Shown: positions 1 through 10,129 of the stretch, piece after piece
Numbering within the stretch: position 1 is the stretch's first letter
Layout of the letters: every line of letters begins with the position of its first letter
Assembly: GCA_026214975.1 (NCBI GenBank)
Contig: CM047806.1
Location: 2,765,822-2,829,821 of the forward strand
Reading direction: 5' to 3'
Length of the DNA stretch: 64,000 bases
From: Gentiana macrophylla
Lineage: Eukaryota; Streptophyta; Magnoliopsida; Gentianales; Gentianaceae
Notes under the pieces: generated by a model
Database searches by the model: none
Seen by the model: only the letters and a program-made list of their open reading frames with translations
Told to the model about the DNA's origin: nothing
Translations under genes and position numbers: made by a program

Positions 1-128
1 TCAGCTAATTAATTAAATATAAAATAGTAAAACTTGCTAAGTATCTGAAGTTCCTTTATCTTCAATCACATATCATTTATCTCATTGCTCTTTAAATTTA
101 GATCACTGTTATCATCATCTTTTGCTGA

Positions 129-406
129 GGACCTTTGTCAAAATACCACTATTGAGACAAGACAAATGTTGAGCTACTACTAAATTGTCAAAATACCACT
201 CTGTTTTTCACGTTTTAGGTGTTTTTGGAACCAAACTAAACCCTAATTGGGAAGGGGAACCCCAATAGGGGATTTGTGTACCTTAAGATCGTGCACATTC
301 ATGAAAAAAATGGAAGAAAATCGCGAACCAAAATCGTGAAAATTGCACTGAAGTGGTATTTCCACATTTACACCACAAAATTGGTGGCATTCCAGAAAAA
401 ATCCCC
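129..406. mobile_element. Mutator-like MITE, 278 bp
   Basis: A 278-base non-autonomous element bounded by the 9-base direct repeat TTTTGCTGA on both sides. A second copy of the same length lies in opposite orientation at 3042, flanked by CTAATTTTG. Ends are short G-rich/C-rich inverted termini. The 9-base target duplication fits Mutator-type transposition; the family assignment is inferred because no transposase is present. Confidence 0.75.
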
Positions 407-619
407 TTTTGCTGAGCTAATTTCATATATGTTCTTGCCAATTAACAGAGACAAACAGATAGATTTTGTGGAGAGAATCTTTCTTGTTACTAGAATTATT
501 TGTACTCTGCAGTACAAAATAGATGCCGTATATGGTAAAGTCTAGGTAAGAGTAAAATACCACAATTACCCTTAAGCTAATACCCTTACAATAATTGGAT
601 TAAACTTAAATTACTACAT

Positions 620-1027
620 TTATTCTTTAACATACAGGCCTTCCACATTTCCACTGTTCCAATTTGCAGAGATGCTCGATAACGATTGGACCAACGTCCC
701 TTCCGGATAGAAGCACCTGACTTTGTTTTCGTAAAGCATCCCGCACCGGCACCGGTCGTCAGGACATATAATAGTTCCTGACGCAATTTTTTCCCATTTT
801 TTCCACAAATATGCACGATCTTAAGGTCCTTGAATCCCCTATTGGGGTTCCCCTTCCCAATAGGGGTTTAGTTTGGTTCCAAAAACACCTAAATCGCGAA
901 AACGGGAGTGGTATTTGGGGAATGCAGTGGTAGTCACAGAAAAAGGCTGTCTCAAAAGTGGTATTTGGGGAAATGCCTCCTTCTGTAGTGCCACAGAGTT
1001 CTGCTCTTCCCAACCTAGCATTTCCTT
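620..1027 (-). pseudogene. Knottin gene A, exon 2 (second knottin), broken by a MITE
   Basis: The exon starts after an acceptor reading TATATTCTAG. Joined to exon 1 through a phase-1 intron (1028-1214), the frame runs directly into a second knottin: CGTTE, then after an interruption CPDDRCRCG and a final Cys nine residues on, with a tail ending at TAA (620-622). About 190 bases related to the 278-bp MITE lie between the first Cys and the CPDD segment and destroy the domain in this copy. The last four cysteines keep the x4, x1, x9 spacing. Similarity to the first domain is clear in the CP-D-C-x-CG core. Function as inhibitor or signalling peptide is not shown. Confidence 0.72.
783..980. mobile_element. 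MITE-derived insertion in gene A exon 2
   Basis: The sequence matches the central and right part of the 278-bp MITE (shared ACACCTAAA..CGCGAAAA segment) but lacks one end. The right-hand block has no such sequence at the equivalent place, so this is an insertion/deletion difference between the two blocks. No clean target duplication is visible; boundaries are approximate. Confidence 0.7.
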
Positions 1028-1214
1028 CTAGAATATACAAGTCACAAGAGATAAAGAATTTAAAATAAAAAAAAGAAGAAGAAGGAAATAATATTAATTC
1101 CGATTAAAGAACGTACACATAGATACAGATGCTATATTATTTTGCATGCAATTCAATAAAAAAATACAATTGAGAGTTCATTCGATCTGTTGTGTGTTAT
1201 ATGATTTTCCTTAC

Positions 1215-1627
1215 CTGGTAGGTTTTGTGGATCTGTATCTAACAATTCTAGGTCAACCTCGCCTGGAGTCGAGTCGTCTGTATCCAGCTCCGGGTTTGGT
1301 GGGTCTTGTGAGTCGACTGTATCTATCTCTTGGTCTTGTGAGTTTGTACCATGCAACCACTCCTGAAACACCGGATCATAAGAGCACCATTGTTTTCCAT
1401 TATGAATAAGCCCGCAAAGACAGTCCTCAGGACATTTACCATCTGATTCGCAATCTTCATCGCCACAGATTTCAGGGGGTAGTGGTTCATCTTGCAACAT
1501 CTTTCTTGGTAGTACTGGCACAGATCCACCGCCGCCGGACGACATGCATGCCGCCTCTTCCTAGTCGTGGTTTTCCCATGCAGCTTACTACCACTGAAAA
1601 GAAAACGAACACATCAAGCTTAATCAT
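1215..1627 (-). CDS. Knottin gene A, exon 1: signal-like start, knottin 1, acidic linker
   Basis: The first ATG (1627) lies 90 bases after a TATA box and begins MIKLDVFVFFSVVVSC, a plausible secretion signal. The knottin is read from an ATG at 1545: Cys at residues 27, 32, 38, 42, 44 and 54 gives C-x4-C-x5-C-x3-C-x1-C-x9-C. Squash trypsin inhibitors have C-x6-C-x5-C-x3-C-x1-C-x5-C, so this is a related knot with a longer last loop. An acidic Asp/Glu/Pro linker follows. The exon ends at a good donor (CCAG|GTAAGG). The signal-like and knottin frames differ by one base, with a TAG just upstream of the knottin frame, so the exact start is unresolved. The protein is identical in the right block, with one silent base change. 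Confidence 0.72.
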
Positions 1628-1709
1628 CTTTGTGTTCTTTGTCAACAAATATTAATTTGAGATTTGATGAAGTTGTTTTTATGATTTTCCACACCCTATC
1701 TTAATCTCA

Positions 1710-1717
1710 ATTTATAG
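1710..1717 (-). promoter_or_regulatory. TATA box of knottin gene A
   Basis: On the minus strand this reads CTATAAAT, 90 bases before the ATG of the signal-like ORF. Gene B has the same box at nearly the same distance (88 bases), followed by a similar leader. Confidence 0.65.
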
Positions 1718-1777
1718 GCCAAAATTAAGGAATTAAAAAATGAATTTAAATTTTCCTGTGGAGCTAAATGGAGCTCT

Positions 1778-2000
1778 CCATCTTGTGTGTCGACATCAGT
1801 GGTTTTATGGTGGTCCAGGACCACCATGTTATACTTGTTCACCAATGAAATGTCTTATAAGAAGGGTAAAAACGTCAATACATGGAATTTATATTTTACA
1901 CGGTGGACCCTTGTGTTATTTGTCATTTTTCTATTGGTCCTGGATCACCAAGTCATCACTGGTCCAGGACCATAATAAAATTTCTCGTGTCGACATGTCG
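1778..2000. mobile_element. Possible small inverted-repeat element
   Basis: The two ends carry inverted copies of a GTGTCGACA..TTTTAT..GGTCC segment, and the left end includes a near-perfect palindrome (GGTGGTCCAGGACCACC). This suggests a MITE of about 220 bases. No target duplication was identified. It is present in both blocks. Confidence 0.4.
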
Positions 2001-2374
2001 TACGTAGCCGGCAGTTTGATGAAGCGAATAAGGGAGAATCATTCTCAAGACAAATTTTATGGTGATTTTGTCCCAAATATGACTTGGTGAGTCCGAAATC
2101 AATCAGATTTGCTTATTTTCTATAGGTCCCATGTGTCTAGAAGAAAACTACCTATTTTAAAATAGGCAATAATGATACGTGATGATAATGTGATGACATG
2201 GTGGAACTAATTTGCATTGCAAATTTTCGGTGGTCGTTCAGGTTAGGGGTGTAAACGAGGCGGGTCGAATCGAGTAAAAGAGAATGGGTCAAAAAGACAA
2301 AAATGGATAATCATGACAAAAACATATGAATTTGGTTTATAGGGACAAAAATATTAAAAACATACCAAATTACC

Positions 2375-2404
<30 letters not shown>
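2375..2404. repeat. (AAT)n microsatellite
   Basis: Ten AAT units. The right block has fewer units at 29884-29908, so the locus is length-variable between the copies. Confidence 0.9.
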
Positions 2405-2405
<1 letters not shown>

Positions 2406-2585
2406 TTATTCACTCTCCAGAGTTAAAATTTTGAACGACTATATCTTTTTATATACAACTCGAATCATAGCAATACTTTCACCATAATTCATATGTTTCG
2501 TCCTTTTTATTTTATTATCTCATTTGATCTTTTGTGACATAGTTTTTTAAAATCAATTTTTTTTTATTGATTTATCCGATGCACT

Positions 2586-2775
2586 TAAAGTGAAATTGAA
2601 AATGCAGTAACAATAGTTGAAGATGCAGTACCACTAAAATTAAGATGAAGTAACATAAAATACAATATCAATTAAGTTTGACGATGCGGTAACACTAAAA
2701 TTGAAGATGCAATAATGAAGATGTAGTAACAATGAAATTGAAGATGCATTAATATGTGTAGATGCACTTTAAGTG
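2586..2775. repeat. Degenerate tandem repeat around GATGCAGTAAC
   Basis: Six or more imperfect copies of a 20-30 base unit with core TTGAAGATGCAGTAAC. No coding potential. Conserved in the right block (30098-30280). Confidence 0.6.
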
Positions 2776-3041
2776 CTAAACATCTGAACATTTCATGTAA
2801 TAACAATAATAGTTTGTCATTGTTTCTTCATTGACACTTTTTGAAGTCCAAAACACGTGTTGCCTCATCTTAAGTGACACTTTACGTAGAGAAAATCATG
2901 CGTCACTACATCTCATATCCCGGCCCTCATATGCATTGTAGCAGTGATCTCTGAAAGTCACGCGTTGGTATTGGCGTCTATAGGATACTAGAGGTGGTCA
3001 TCACCGATTCACCATCTTTCACATTGTAACGTCTAATTTTG

Positions 3042-3319
3042 GGGATTATTTCTGGAATGCCACCATTCTGTGGTGTAAATGTGGAAATACCACTTTAGTG
3101 CAATTTTCACGATTTTGGTTCGCGATTTTCTCCCATTTTTTTTCACAAATGTGCACGATTTTAAGGTACACAAATCTCCTATTGAGGTTCCCCTTTCCAA
3201 TTAGGGTTTAGTTTGGTTCCAAAAACACCTAAAACGCGAAAAACGGAGTGGTATTTCGACAACGGAATGGTAGTCCAGAAATTGCCTTGCCTCAATAGTG
3301 ATATTTCGGCAAAGGTCCC
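3042..3319. mobile_element. Mutator-like MITE, second copy
   Basis: 278 bases, inverted relative to the copy at 129, with termini GGGA..TCCC and a 9-base duplication CTAATTTTG on each side. Present at the same place in the right block, so it predates the split of the two blocks. Confidence 0.78.
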
Positions 3320-3654
3320 CTAATTTTGTCTGGTAATTGGCTTTGATAGGTGGATAGCACACGTAACACACCTGAATTTAGGCATTGAAACACTACGTAA
3401 TTATAATGGATCCAATAACTATTTAGATAAGTTATTCTTACTTGACCTAAAATTGTTAATTTAAATCTATTTGGGCATAGATAATTTTTTTTTTTTTTTA
3501 AAATTTTTTTTTATTAATTTAAGCTACTAGTAATAAATTTAATTTTTTTTAACATGCATTTATAAGGGAGGGTTCTGGCCCTAGGATGTCCCATGCATAG
3601 GCCCCGGGATCTCCTGCAAGATAAGACTTCCTCTTGTGTTACACATCTCAACCA

Positions 3655-3752
3655 AAGGCCGGTATAAGATCTGTGAACAAAAACACCCCTTCGTGAATAG
3701 CATAAGGCCGGTATAAAGATATGCGGGAAAAAACACCCCTTCGTTAATGACG
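3655..3752. repeat. Two-unit tandem repeat, about 49 bp
   Basis: Two adjacent units share GGCCGGTATAA and AACACCCCTTCGT. Noncoding; also present in the right block. Confidence 0.7.
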
Positions 3753-3944
3753 TATTTAGTAGCTTTTCAGATCAGATTTTTAGCCTCATTGTCCTGTGGA
3801 AGGGTTCGGGTTACATATATAATTAACAATCATACCCAACTACGAGGGCTCTGCTGAATGGCCAACACAAATGGTCTCTTCTACCCTTTAAGATTACCTC
3901 ATCTTTAATATCGGTTTATAGATATCCTTGTATCTATGACTTAT

Positions 3945-5840
3945 TGTAGAAAAACACAATATAAAGCATATGAATCCTCTTTATTCGATGTATTTTTGCT
4001 TGACAAAATAATACAGAGGCTGTGCCTGTTTATATAGGGAGGCATTAACCCTAACCTAAGCCTTAAACATCAGATGATGATTGTTAAGGGTGATTTTATA
4101 CGTTTTATAATGATATATTTTATGTCAATTTTCCCCATATTCGTATTATTTTCATAGAAATCGAGCTTTATATTGAAATATTAAGCAAGTGAGGTTTTTA
4201 AGGGTTGATTCGCAAAATTAGTTAATTTAGGCGTTTTATTGATGAATTTATTATTATTTGGACATGGTTACACTCTGCATGTTTTTTATGATTGTAGATA
4301 CACCATAATGCGGCTCAATGGAGGATTGGATAATGTTTAATTGAAGATTTATATGAAGAAAGGTGATAAAGTTCGAATTATTTGATGATTAATGAAGAGG
4401 AGAAAAGATAGAGATGAAATGGATTGAGGATAGAGATGAAGAATCGTGAGAAGATCGTTGAACTGGCGTCCAAATAAGTGGACTGGCGTCCAGGAGGAGT
4501 TTTTGATTCAGAGAGTTGGGACGCCATAGTGAACGAGCGTCCAGAGGCACCAGACTGGCGTCCAGAAAGTCGGACGGGCGTCCTTAAGCCGACATAGCAG
4601 CCGCCGCCTTACTTTTCTATAAATACCAGCGCGATTTCAACCCTAAGACACACATTATTGATATACAATTCGATCCCTCTTGACACACAAACATTAGAGA
4701 GGAGCCACTGGCGCCAAATTTTTTGGGAGGTGGGGTGGCGATTAGATTAGATTTTATTTTCGTTTTTTTTTCTGTTCTTGTTCATCCATGCTGATGGCCT
4801 TCAAGCTATGAACTGGAGCATCCATGGTTACTTTTCAGCAGCGTTTTTTATTTCTCTCTTGGATAATCTTGTGAGTGATTTTATTTAGAGTTTGTATCTT
4901 TCCTTTGTTTATTTGTTTATGCAATCGATATCCGAAGATGTATTGCTATTTGATGTTTACCGTATGATGGAAATCGGTGTAAACCTTAGATCACCATAGG
5001 AAAGATTAGACTTTTAACCTTGACATAACGGAAGTTGATAGGTTAGATCTCTGTGTTGTTAGATCTAATAAATCTTGCACCTTGTTTTGAGAGCGTTAAT
5101 CTCATAGATCGGAAGATGATGAGATTGATAGGCGGATTACCTATCAAGTAGGAATTCATACCTTTGATTAGGTGAACCACAACTTTGATTGAATCATCAT
5201 AAGATAATCTAGTAAAGAATTAAGTGCTGCGGGATGGTGGATCATGTTTGTTCTATGTTGATTCGCTTGATCATTATCATGATAGTTAGTTTTATTGTTT
5301 TCTTAGTTGTAGTTTTATTTTATTTGCTTTTGTTCGCAAATTGATATTTTCCTGGCTTTGACCGACAATCCTCTGTCGGTTTATTTTCCGTTTTAGTTTA
5401 GGTTTAGAATAATTGTATCAACCTTAGGAGAATTAATGAACTAGATACCCCGATTCCTGTGTGATCGACTCCGGTATTAATCGTTTGTACTACGATCCCT
5501 ACACTTGGGAATACCGGATTTATAAATTTTATTACTTGTTGTTTTTCTTTGTTAGATAAAATCCGTGACAATGATCGGATAATACAATTTCTGAACCATA
5601 TCAAGCTATCCTATCACTACACAAGAGACTAAATAGCCATCAAACTCTTATATCACCGAAAATACTCAGCATTAATCATGATTAAAATTCTTCCTTATCT
5701 CTCCAATCCAACCTTATCTCTCCTTAATCATGATTTAAATTGATTCAAATGTTTTTGATAAAGCTTTGTTGGCACTGCTGCATAACTGCACAAAACGTGC
5801 ATGAATCTTGCATGGAATTGCATGTTATAATCCGTTAATA
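3945..5840 (-). mobile_element. Copia-C 3' LTR, interrupted by a solo LTR
   Basis: On the minus strand a polypurine tract (GAGGGGGAG) abuts this sequence, which continues to TTCTACA and includes a TATATAAACAG promoter-like box. In the right block the uninterrupted LTR is 399 bases. Here it is split at 4077-4081 by a later solo LTR. Outer edges are inferred from the tract and TA..CA ends, because the other LTR is missing. Confidence 0.6.
4082..5570 (+). mobile_element. Solo LTR, 1489 bp
   Basis: It begins TGTTAAGGG, ends CCGTGACA and is flanked by the 5-base direct repeat ATGAT. The right block has a single ATGAT and no insert, which proves the empty site. It contains a TATA-like box (CTATAAATA) and several ACTGGCGTCCA-type repeats but no protease, integrase or RT sequence. 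It is therefore a single LTR left after LTR-LTR recombination. Family is not assignable without the internal part. Confidence 0.85.
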
Positions 5841-6150
5841 CTCCCCCTCAAACGAGGCTAGGACTTGGGAGTAGGCTGAGTTGGTCTCTGAGTTTCTGAA
5901 AGACATGTTTGGACAGAGGCTTTGTAAATATGTCGGCCAGCTGGTCTTGAGAGGAAACATGCTTGGTGACCAAGAGTTTTCTGGCTACTTGTTCTCTCAC
6001 ATAGTGGTAGTCAAGCTCAATATGTTTGCTTCTTGCATGAAGGTGTCTGCTGAATCTGGTGTTCAGCTGGGCCAAGTCAGCAGGGGTGATCAACCTGGTG
6101 ATGTATGGTCTGCTGAGATTGGTTCTCAGCAACTTGGAGAACACGTCTAT
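5841..6150 (-). pseudogene. Copia-C RNase H C-terminal remnant
   Basis: After the polypurine tract, the minus strand encodes the end of a copia RNase H: HARSKHIELDYHYVREQV, then QLADIFTKPLS, a standard C-terminal signature. Upstream of roughly 6060 the similarity fades, so the rest of the element is gone. Also present in the right block at 31846-32150. Confidence 0.82.
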
Positions 6151-6159
6151 TGCATGGTT

Positions 6160-6450
6160 TCCGATTTGGATAAGGTTACTTATGGGGTATTTAAGTCATT
6201 GTCTGGTTTGGTCATTTGTTTATCGGTTATGGTTGGATTCCTAAGGCTATAAATACCGTATGTATTAATTGTAACAAGATGTAATTTTCTTGTGATAATA
6301 AAATATCCTTGTTTGTCCGTGGAGTAGTCGGCACATTCTTTGGAAAACCCGTTAAATCTGTGTTCTTCTTGTTTTTGTGTTTGTTTACTTGTTACTTTTT
6401 ATCTTTACTCACAAACACCATCGCTTCTTGATCGATCCGTCACAAACAAT
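6160..6450 (+). repeat. LTR-like fragment with TATA and polyA signals
   Basis: The sequence has the layout of an LTR: GGCTATAAATACC, then a stretch ending in AATAAAATATCC, then a CACAAACA-rich end. No partner LTR or internal domain was found. Also present in the right block. Confidence 0.35.
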
Positions 6451-7241
6451 TATTTGTTTACATTGTATAAAATTGCATAACTTAGTTTTTTGTGTTTTTT
6501 ATCATTAACTTCATTCTAATTAAACATATTTTACACAAAAAAATTTGCATGAACCGCGGTCCCCTTGTAGGTTAACTTGTGAGTTGATAGACCGCCAGCC
6601 AATAAGGTCAATGAAATTGGGATACGTTAAACCGTCGGTGAACGGTGAACTGTTTCACGGACCGGTTAAAACCGGCACCTCACTTGATAGCGGATCAAGT
6701 TCTTTTTCTCACGGGGTCCATAATTTTTCCAAAGTAAATTATTTTTTCACTAGGTCCACTTTTTTTTTTCTATAGTTAATAGTTATAATGTAGAGGTTTT
6801 TTAGTGGGGGTCCATGAACCCCAATTTAGTATATGTGCCTCTACCCATAGCCTCACCATTTCATGTTTAAACTGTGAGCGGGTCTAGGTGAAACAAATAT
6901 GACATGGCGATTCAATATCACCATAAACCGTCGCAAATCCATACATAGTAATGGTAAGCAAAATTTCCCTTCTTATTCATAATGTTACTCATGCGATACA
7001 ATCAAACGTCGAATGGGTGATAATACGTACTGCCACAACGAGCATCCCAACACACTTATAAATCTTTGGTTATGAGAGACATACATCTTGATCAATTCTA
7101 TAAATGTATGTTGTGTCAATTTCTTGTAACACAACCGAAGTATTTCCCATGAAGGTGAATAGTAACTTTGCATTCAAACTTTCTCATAAGTTTCTCATGT
7201 TTTGTTTTGAATTATTCCTCTATGAGCGAGTCTCCACCGTT
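6451..7241. other. Noncoding stretch downstream of gene B last exon
   Basis: No supported gene. The right part is presumably 3' flank of gene B on the minus strand. A GC-richer patch near 6545-6700 with ACCGGTT-type motifs may be an old repeat. Conserved in the right block. Confidence 0.5.
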
Positions 7242-7417
7242 CTAATCTATATACGAATCAAAGGCCGCCACCGTCTCTGCAGAATATGTGCACCTTACGG
7301 TTTTTTTGTAAGGAAGCCCGCAACGGCACCCGTCAGGACAATCACCATCTGAGGCGTAGGTTGTATCTCCACAGAGCATTCCCGTTGTATCTGACTCCAG
7401 TTCTTGAACCTCTACAA
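7242..7417 (-). pseudogene. Knottin gene B, last exon (second knottin), Cys lost
   Basis: An acceptor with a pyrimidine tract (TTGTTTTTCAG) precedes an open frame ending at TAG. It encodes an acidic lead, then CGDTTYASDGDC, PDG, CRCG and a last Cys nine residues later. The second knottin cysteine is Tyr in both blocks, so one of the three disulphides cannot form. In the right block the acceptor AG also reads TG. The exon mirrors gene A exon 2 in position and layout. It lies beyond copia-A from the preceding exon. Confidence 0.68.
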
Positions 7418-7448
7418 CTGAAAAACAATAACATGAGATTCAGAAGGA

Positions 7449-7681
7449 AAAAATATCAGTGAGGGCACATATATATACAATATTTATTAATTTTCTTCAG
7501 TTCAGCAGGGTCCACAAACCCTATTGTGTGTCTACCTTTAAAGAGAAACGGCTTATCTGCCAAGGGAAAAAACACTAGAGACCCCTAAGCCTTAATGATC
7601 ATAACATTTTGGCCCTCAAACTATTTTTTCAACAAACGGGCCATTAAAATCAATATTATAGTAACAAATTGGTCCTTGGTC
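7449..7681 (+). repeat. Direct repeat flanking copia-A, left
   Basis: About 233 bases repeated almost perfectly just after copia-A (13587-13820). It is intron sequence of gene B plus the first arm of an inverted-repeat MITE. It is not the element's LTR, since the LTR lies inside the element's right end. Confidence 0.88.
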
Positions 7682-7692
7682 CTACCAACAGA

Positions 7693-8560
7693 AATGGCAT
7701 CTGACAGTCAATTGACTCCTACTCCGGATGGTGCGCCAAACGGGGGACAGACTTCCCATACTACGGGAATTGTAACACGTATTTACCACGATTCTTTGGT
7801 GCAAACCATGAGAGACCGGAGAAGTTCAACGGTTCCAACTTTAAACGTTGGCAATGTAAGATGTTGTTTTACATCACAACACTTGGGCTAGCAAGAATGC
7901 TTGGTCGATGACCATGCCAGTTGGCGCCACCACGAAACTCCCGAAAAAGACGGGCTTTTCTTGTCAGAGAAAATTGGAAGCACAGTTGATTTTTCTGTGC
8001 AAGAATTATATTCTTAATGGTTTAGATAACATGTTGTATGGTGTGTAATGTACTTATGATCTTCGCTAAGTCATTGTGGCAAGCATTAGAGAAGAAATAT
8101 ACAACCGAAGATGTTTGGTGCCAAGAAGTTTCTTGTCGAGAGGTTTTGAAGTATGAAATGAATGATACTAAATCTATTGTGAAACAAAGTGGAGGAGTTG
8201 CAAATTCGATATCCGAGATAATAGCGAAGATCTGAAAATCAATGAGAATTTTCAAGTGGCATGTGTGATTGAGAAGCTTCCCGACTCGTGGAAGGAATAC
8301 AAGAGCTATCTCATGCACAAGAGGGAAGCAAGTAACGATGGATGATTTGATTGTCCGACTTAGTATTGAGAAGGACAATAGAGCATCTGAAAAGAAACGT
8401 TCGTGCTCTGCTGGACAAGCAAAGGCTAATGTGGTGAGTTGAAAAACCGTAAGAGAAAGAAGCCGGGAGAAATTTCCTAAGAAGATCGGGAATCGTCTAG
8501 GAAGCCGACACTATATAAATTCAATGGTGATTGCCGTAATCGTGGCAAGTTTGGACACCG
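7693..8560 (+). pseudogene. Copia-A gag, frameshifted
   Basis: Begins MASDSQLTPTPDG. Downstream segments in other frames still read as copia gag, for example EKFNGSNFKRW in the right copy and VIEKLPDSW-like words. Several one- or two-base shifts break it. Capsid-type protein of the retrotransposon, not a host gene. Confidence 0.7.
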
Positions 8561-8644
8561 TGTCTTTGGATCGCCGGTCAAAGAAGCCTTACAAACCTAT
8601 GGCTCATATGGTGAAACCGAGGAGATGATGACAATCTACGTGCC

Positions 8645-9790
8645 ATGGTGGATCGAGTGCAACACCGTGGGGAATCCGAGGCGATGGTTTGTGGACACAG
8701 TGCCACTAAACATGTATGTCTTGACCGTGAGATCTTCTCAACCTACAAGGCTGGCAATGGTGAGAAGCTGTGGATGGGAAACTCTTCCCAATCAACTATT
8801 CAGGGAACTGGAAACGTGATTCTGAAGATGACTTCTGGGAAGAAGCTGACACTCACGAATGTTCTCCATGTTCCTGACATACGTAGAAACTTGATTTCTG
8901 GTGGTATGCTGAATAAGAATGGTTTTAAACTTTCTTTTGGTAATGACAAGGTCATTTTGACCAAAAATGAGATGTATGTTGGTAGAGGTTATTTTACTGA
9001 AGGTTTATTTAAACTGAATGTAATGGCTATAATGCCTAAGAATGTTGTGCCCACTGAGGCTAATAAAATTGCTTCTACTTCTGCTTACTTGATTGAGTCT
9101 TGCACTTTATGGCATAATCGTTTAGGACACGTTAATAATAAATCAATTCAAAGAATGATGAATTTGGATTTGTTACCTAAACTAAAATTTAACCAAACCG
9201 GTAAATACCAAGTATGTGTTGAAGCAAAAATGACTAAAGCGCCATTTCCATCCGTGGAAAGAAATACAGAACCTTTAGAATTAATTCACACCGATTTGTG
9301 TGATTTAAAGTTTGTGCAATCGAGAGGCGGTAAAAAGTATTTTGTAACTTTTATCGATGATTGTACAAGATACTGTTATGTTTATTTGCTAAGTAGCAAA
9401 GATGAGGCTATCGAGGTATTCAAAAATTATAAAAATGAAGTTGAGAATCAACTTAGCGCATTTAATCAAGAAGGTTCGTAGTGATAGAGTGGAGAGTATG
9501 AATCGCCATTTGAAGGATTATGCCTAGATTCGGGCATCATTCATCAAACTCTTGCTCCATATGCTCAATCAATCTAACGGAATTGTTTGAACGCAAAACC
9601 GTACTCTGAAAGAGATGATGAATGCTATGTTGATCGATTCCGGTTTACCTCGAACTTGTGGGGGGAGGCTCTTCTCTCCGCCAATGTAATTTTCAACAGA
9701 ATTCCATCTAAAAAGATGGATAAGACCCCATATGAGTTGTGGAAAGGCCACAAACCAAGTTATAAATACTTGAAAGTGTGGGGTGTTTAG
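8645..9790 (+). pseudogene. Copia-A protease and integrase
   Basis: A 278-residue open segment covers the end of the protease (ATKHVC) and the integrase start with LWHNRLGH (His-x4-His of the HHCC finger). The first Cys of the CxxC pair is Tyr here but intact in the right copy. The core opens with HTDLCD and TFIDDCTRYCYVYL. The protease catalytic DSGA word is damaged by a small deletion. Beyond 9481 the frame shifts, and the integrase tail (DKTPYELWKGHKPSYKYL) is in another frame. Non-functional. Confidence 0.8.
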
Positions 9791-10129
9791 CAAAGGTGGA
9801 AGTGCCTAAACCTAAACAAATCAAGATTGGGCCTAAAACGATAGATTGCATATTCATTGGGTATGCACATAACAATGAGTGCATATAGATTTCTTGTGCA
9901 CAAATCGACAACCCCGATGTGCATGTAAACACAATCATGGAATCAAGAAATGCGGTGTTTTTGAGGATGTCTTTCCAAACAAAGAAAGACATAATGAAGA
10001 CTCAAATTCGACTAAGAGGCACACGAAAATGTGGGGATGATGTTTGAACACGAGGAAGTGGAACCTCGAAGAAGAGTAAACGGGCTAGGACTTCAACGTC
10101 TTTTGGGCGGATTTTCTCACTACATGGTA

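Noticed and set aside
1146..1409. Plus-strand 87-residue frame opposite gene A
   Set aside because: Shadow of the conserved knottin exon on the other strand; no independent support.
7449..7681. Treating the 233-base repeats around copia-A as its LTRs
   Set aside because: They extend into gene B intron and a MITE arm, and the element has its own LTR after the polypurine tract.
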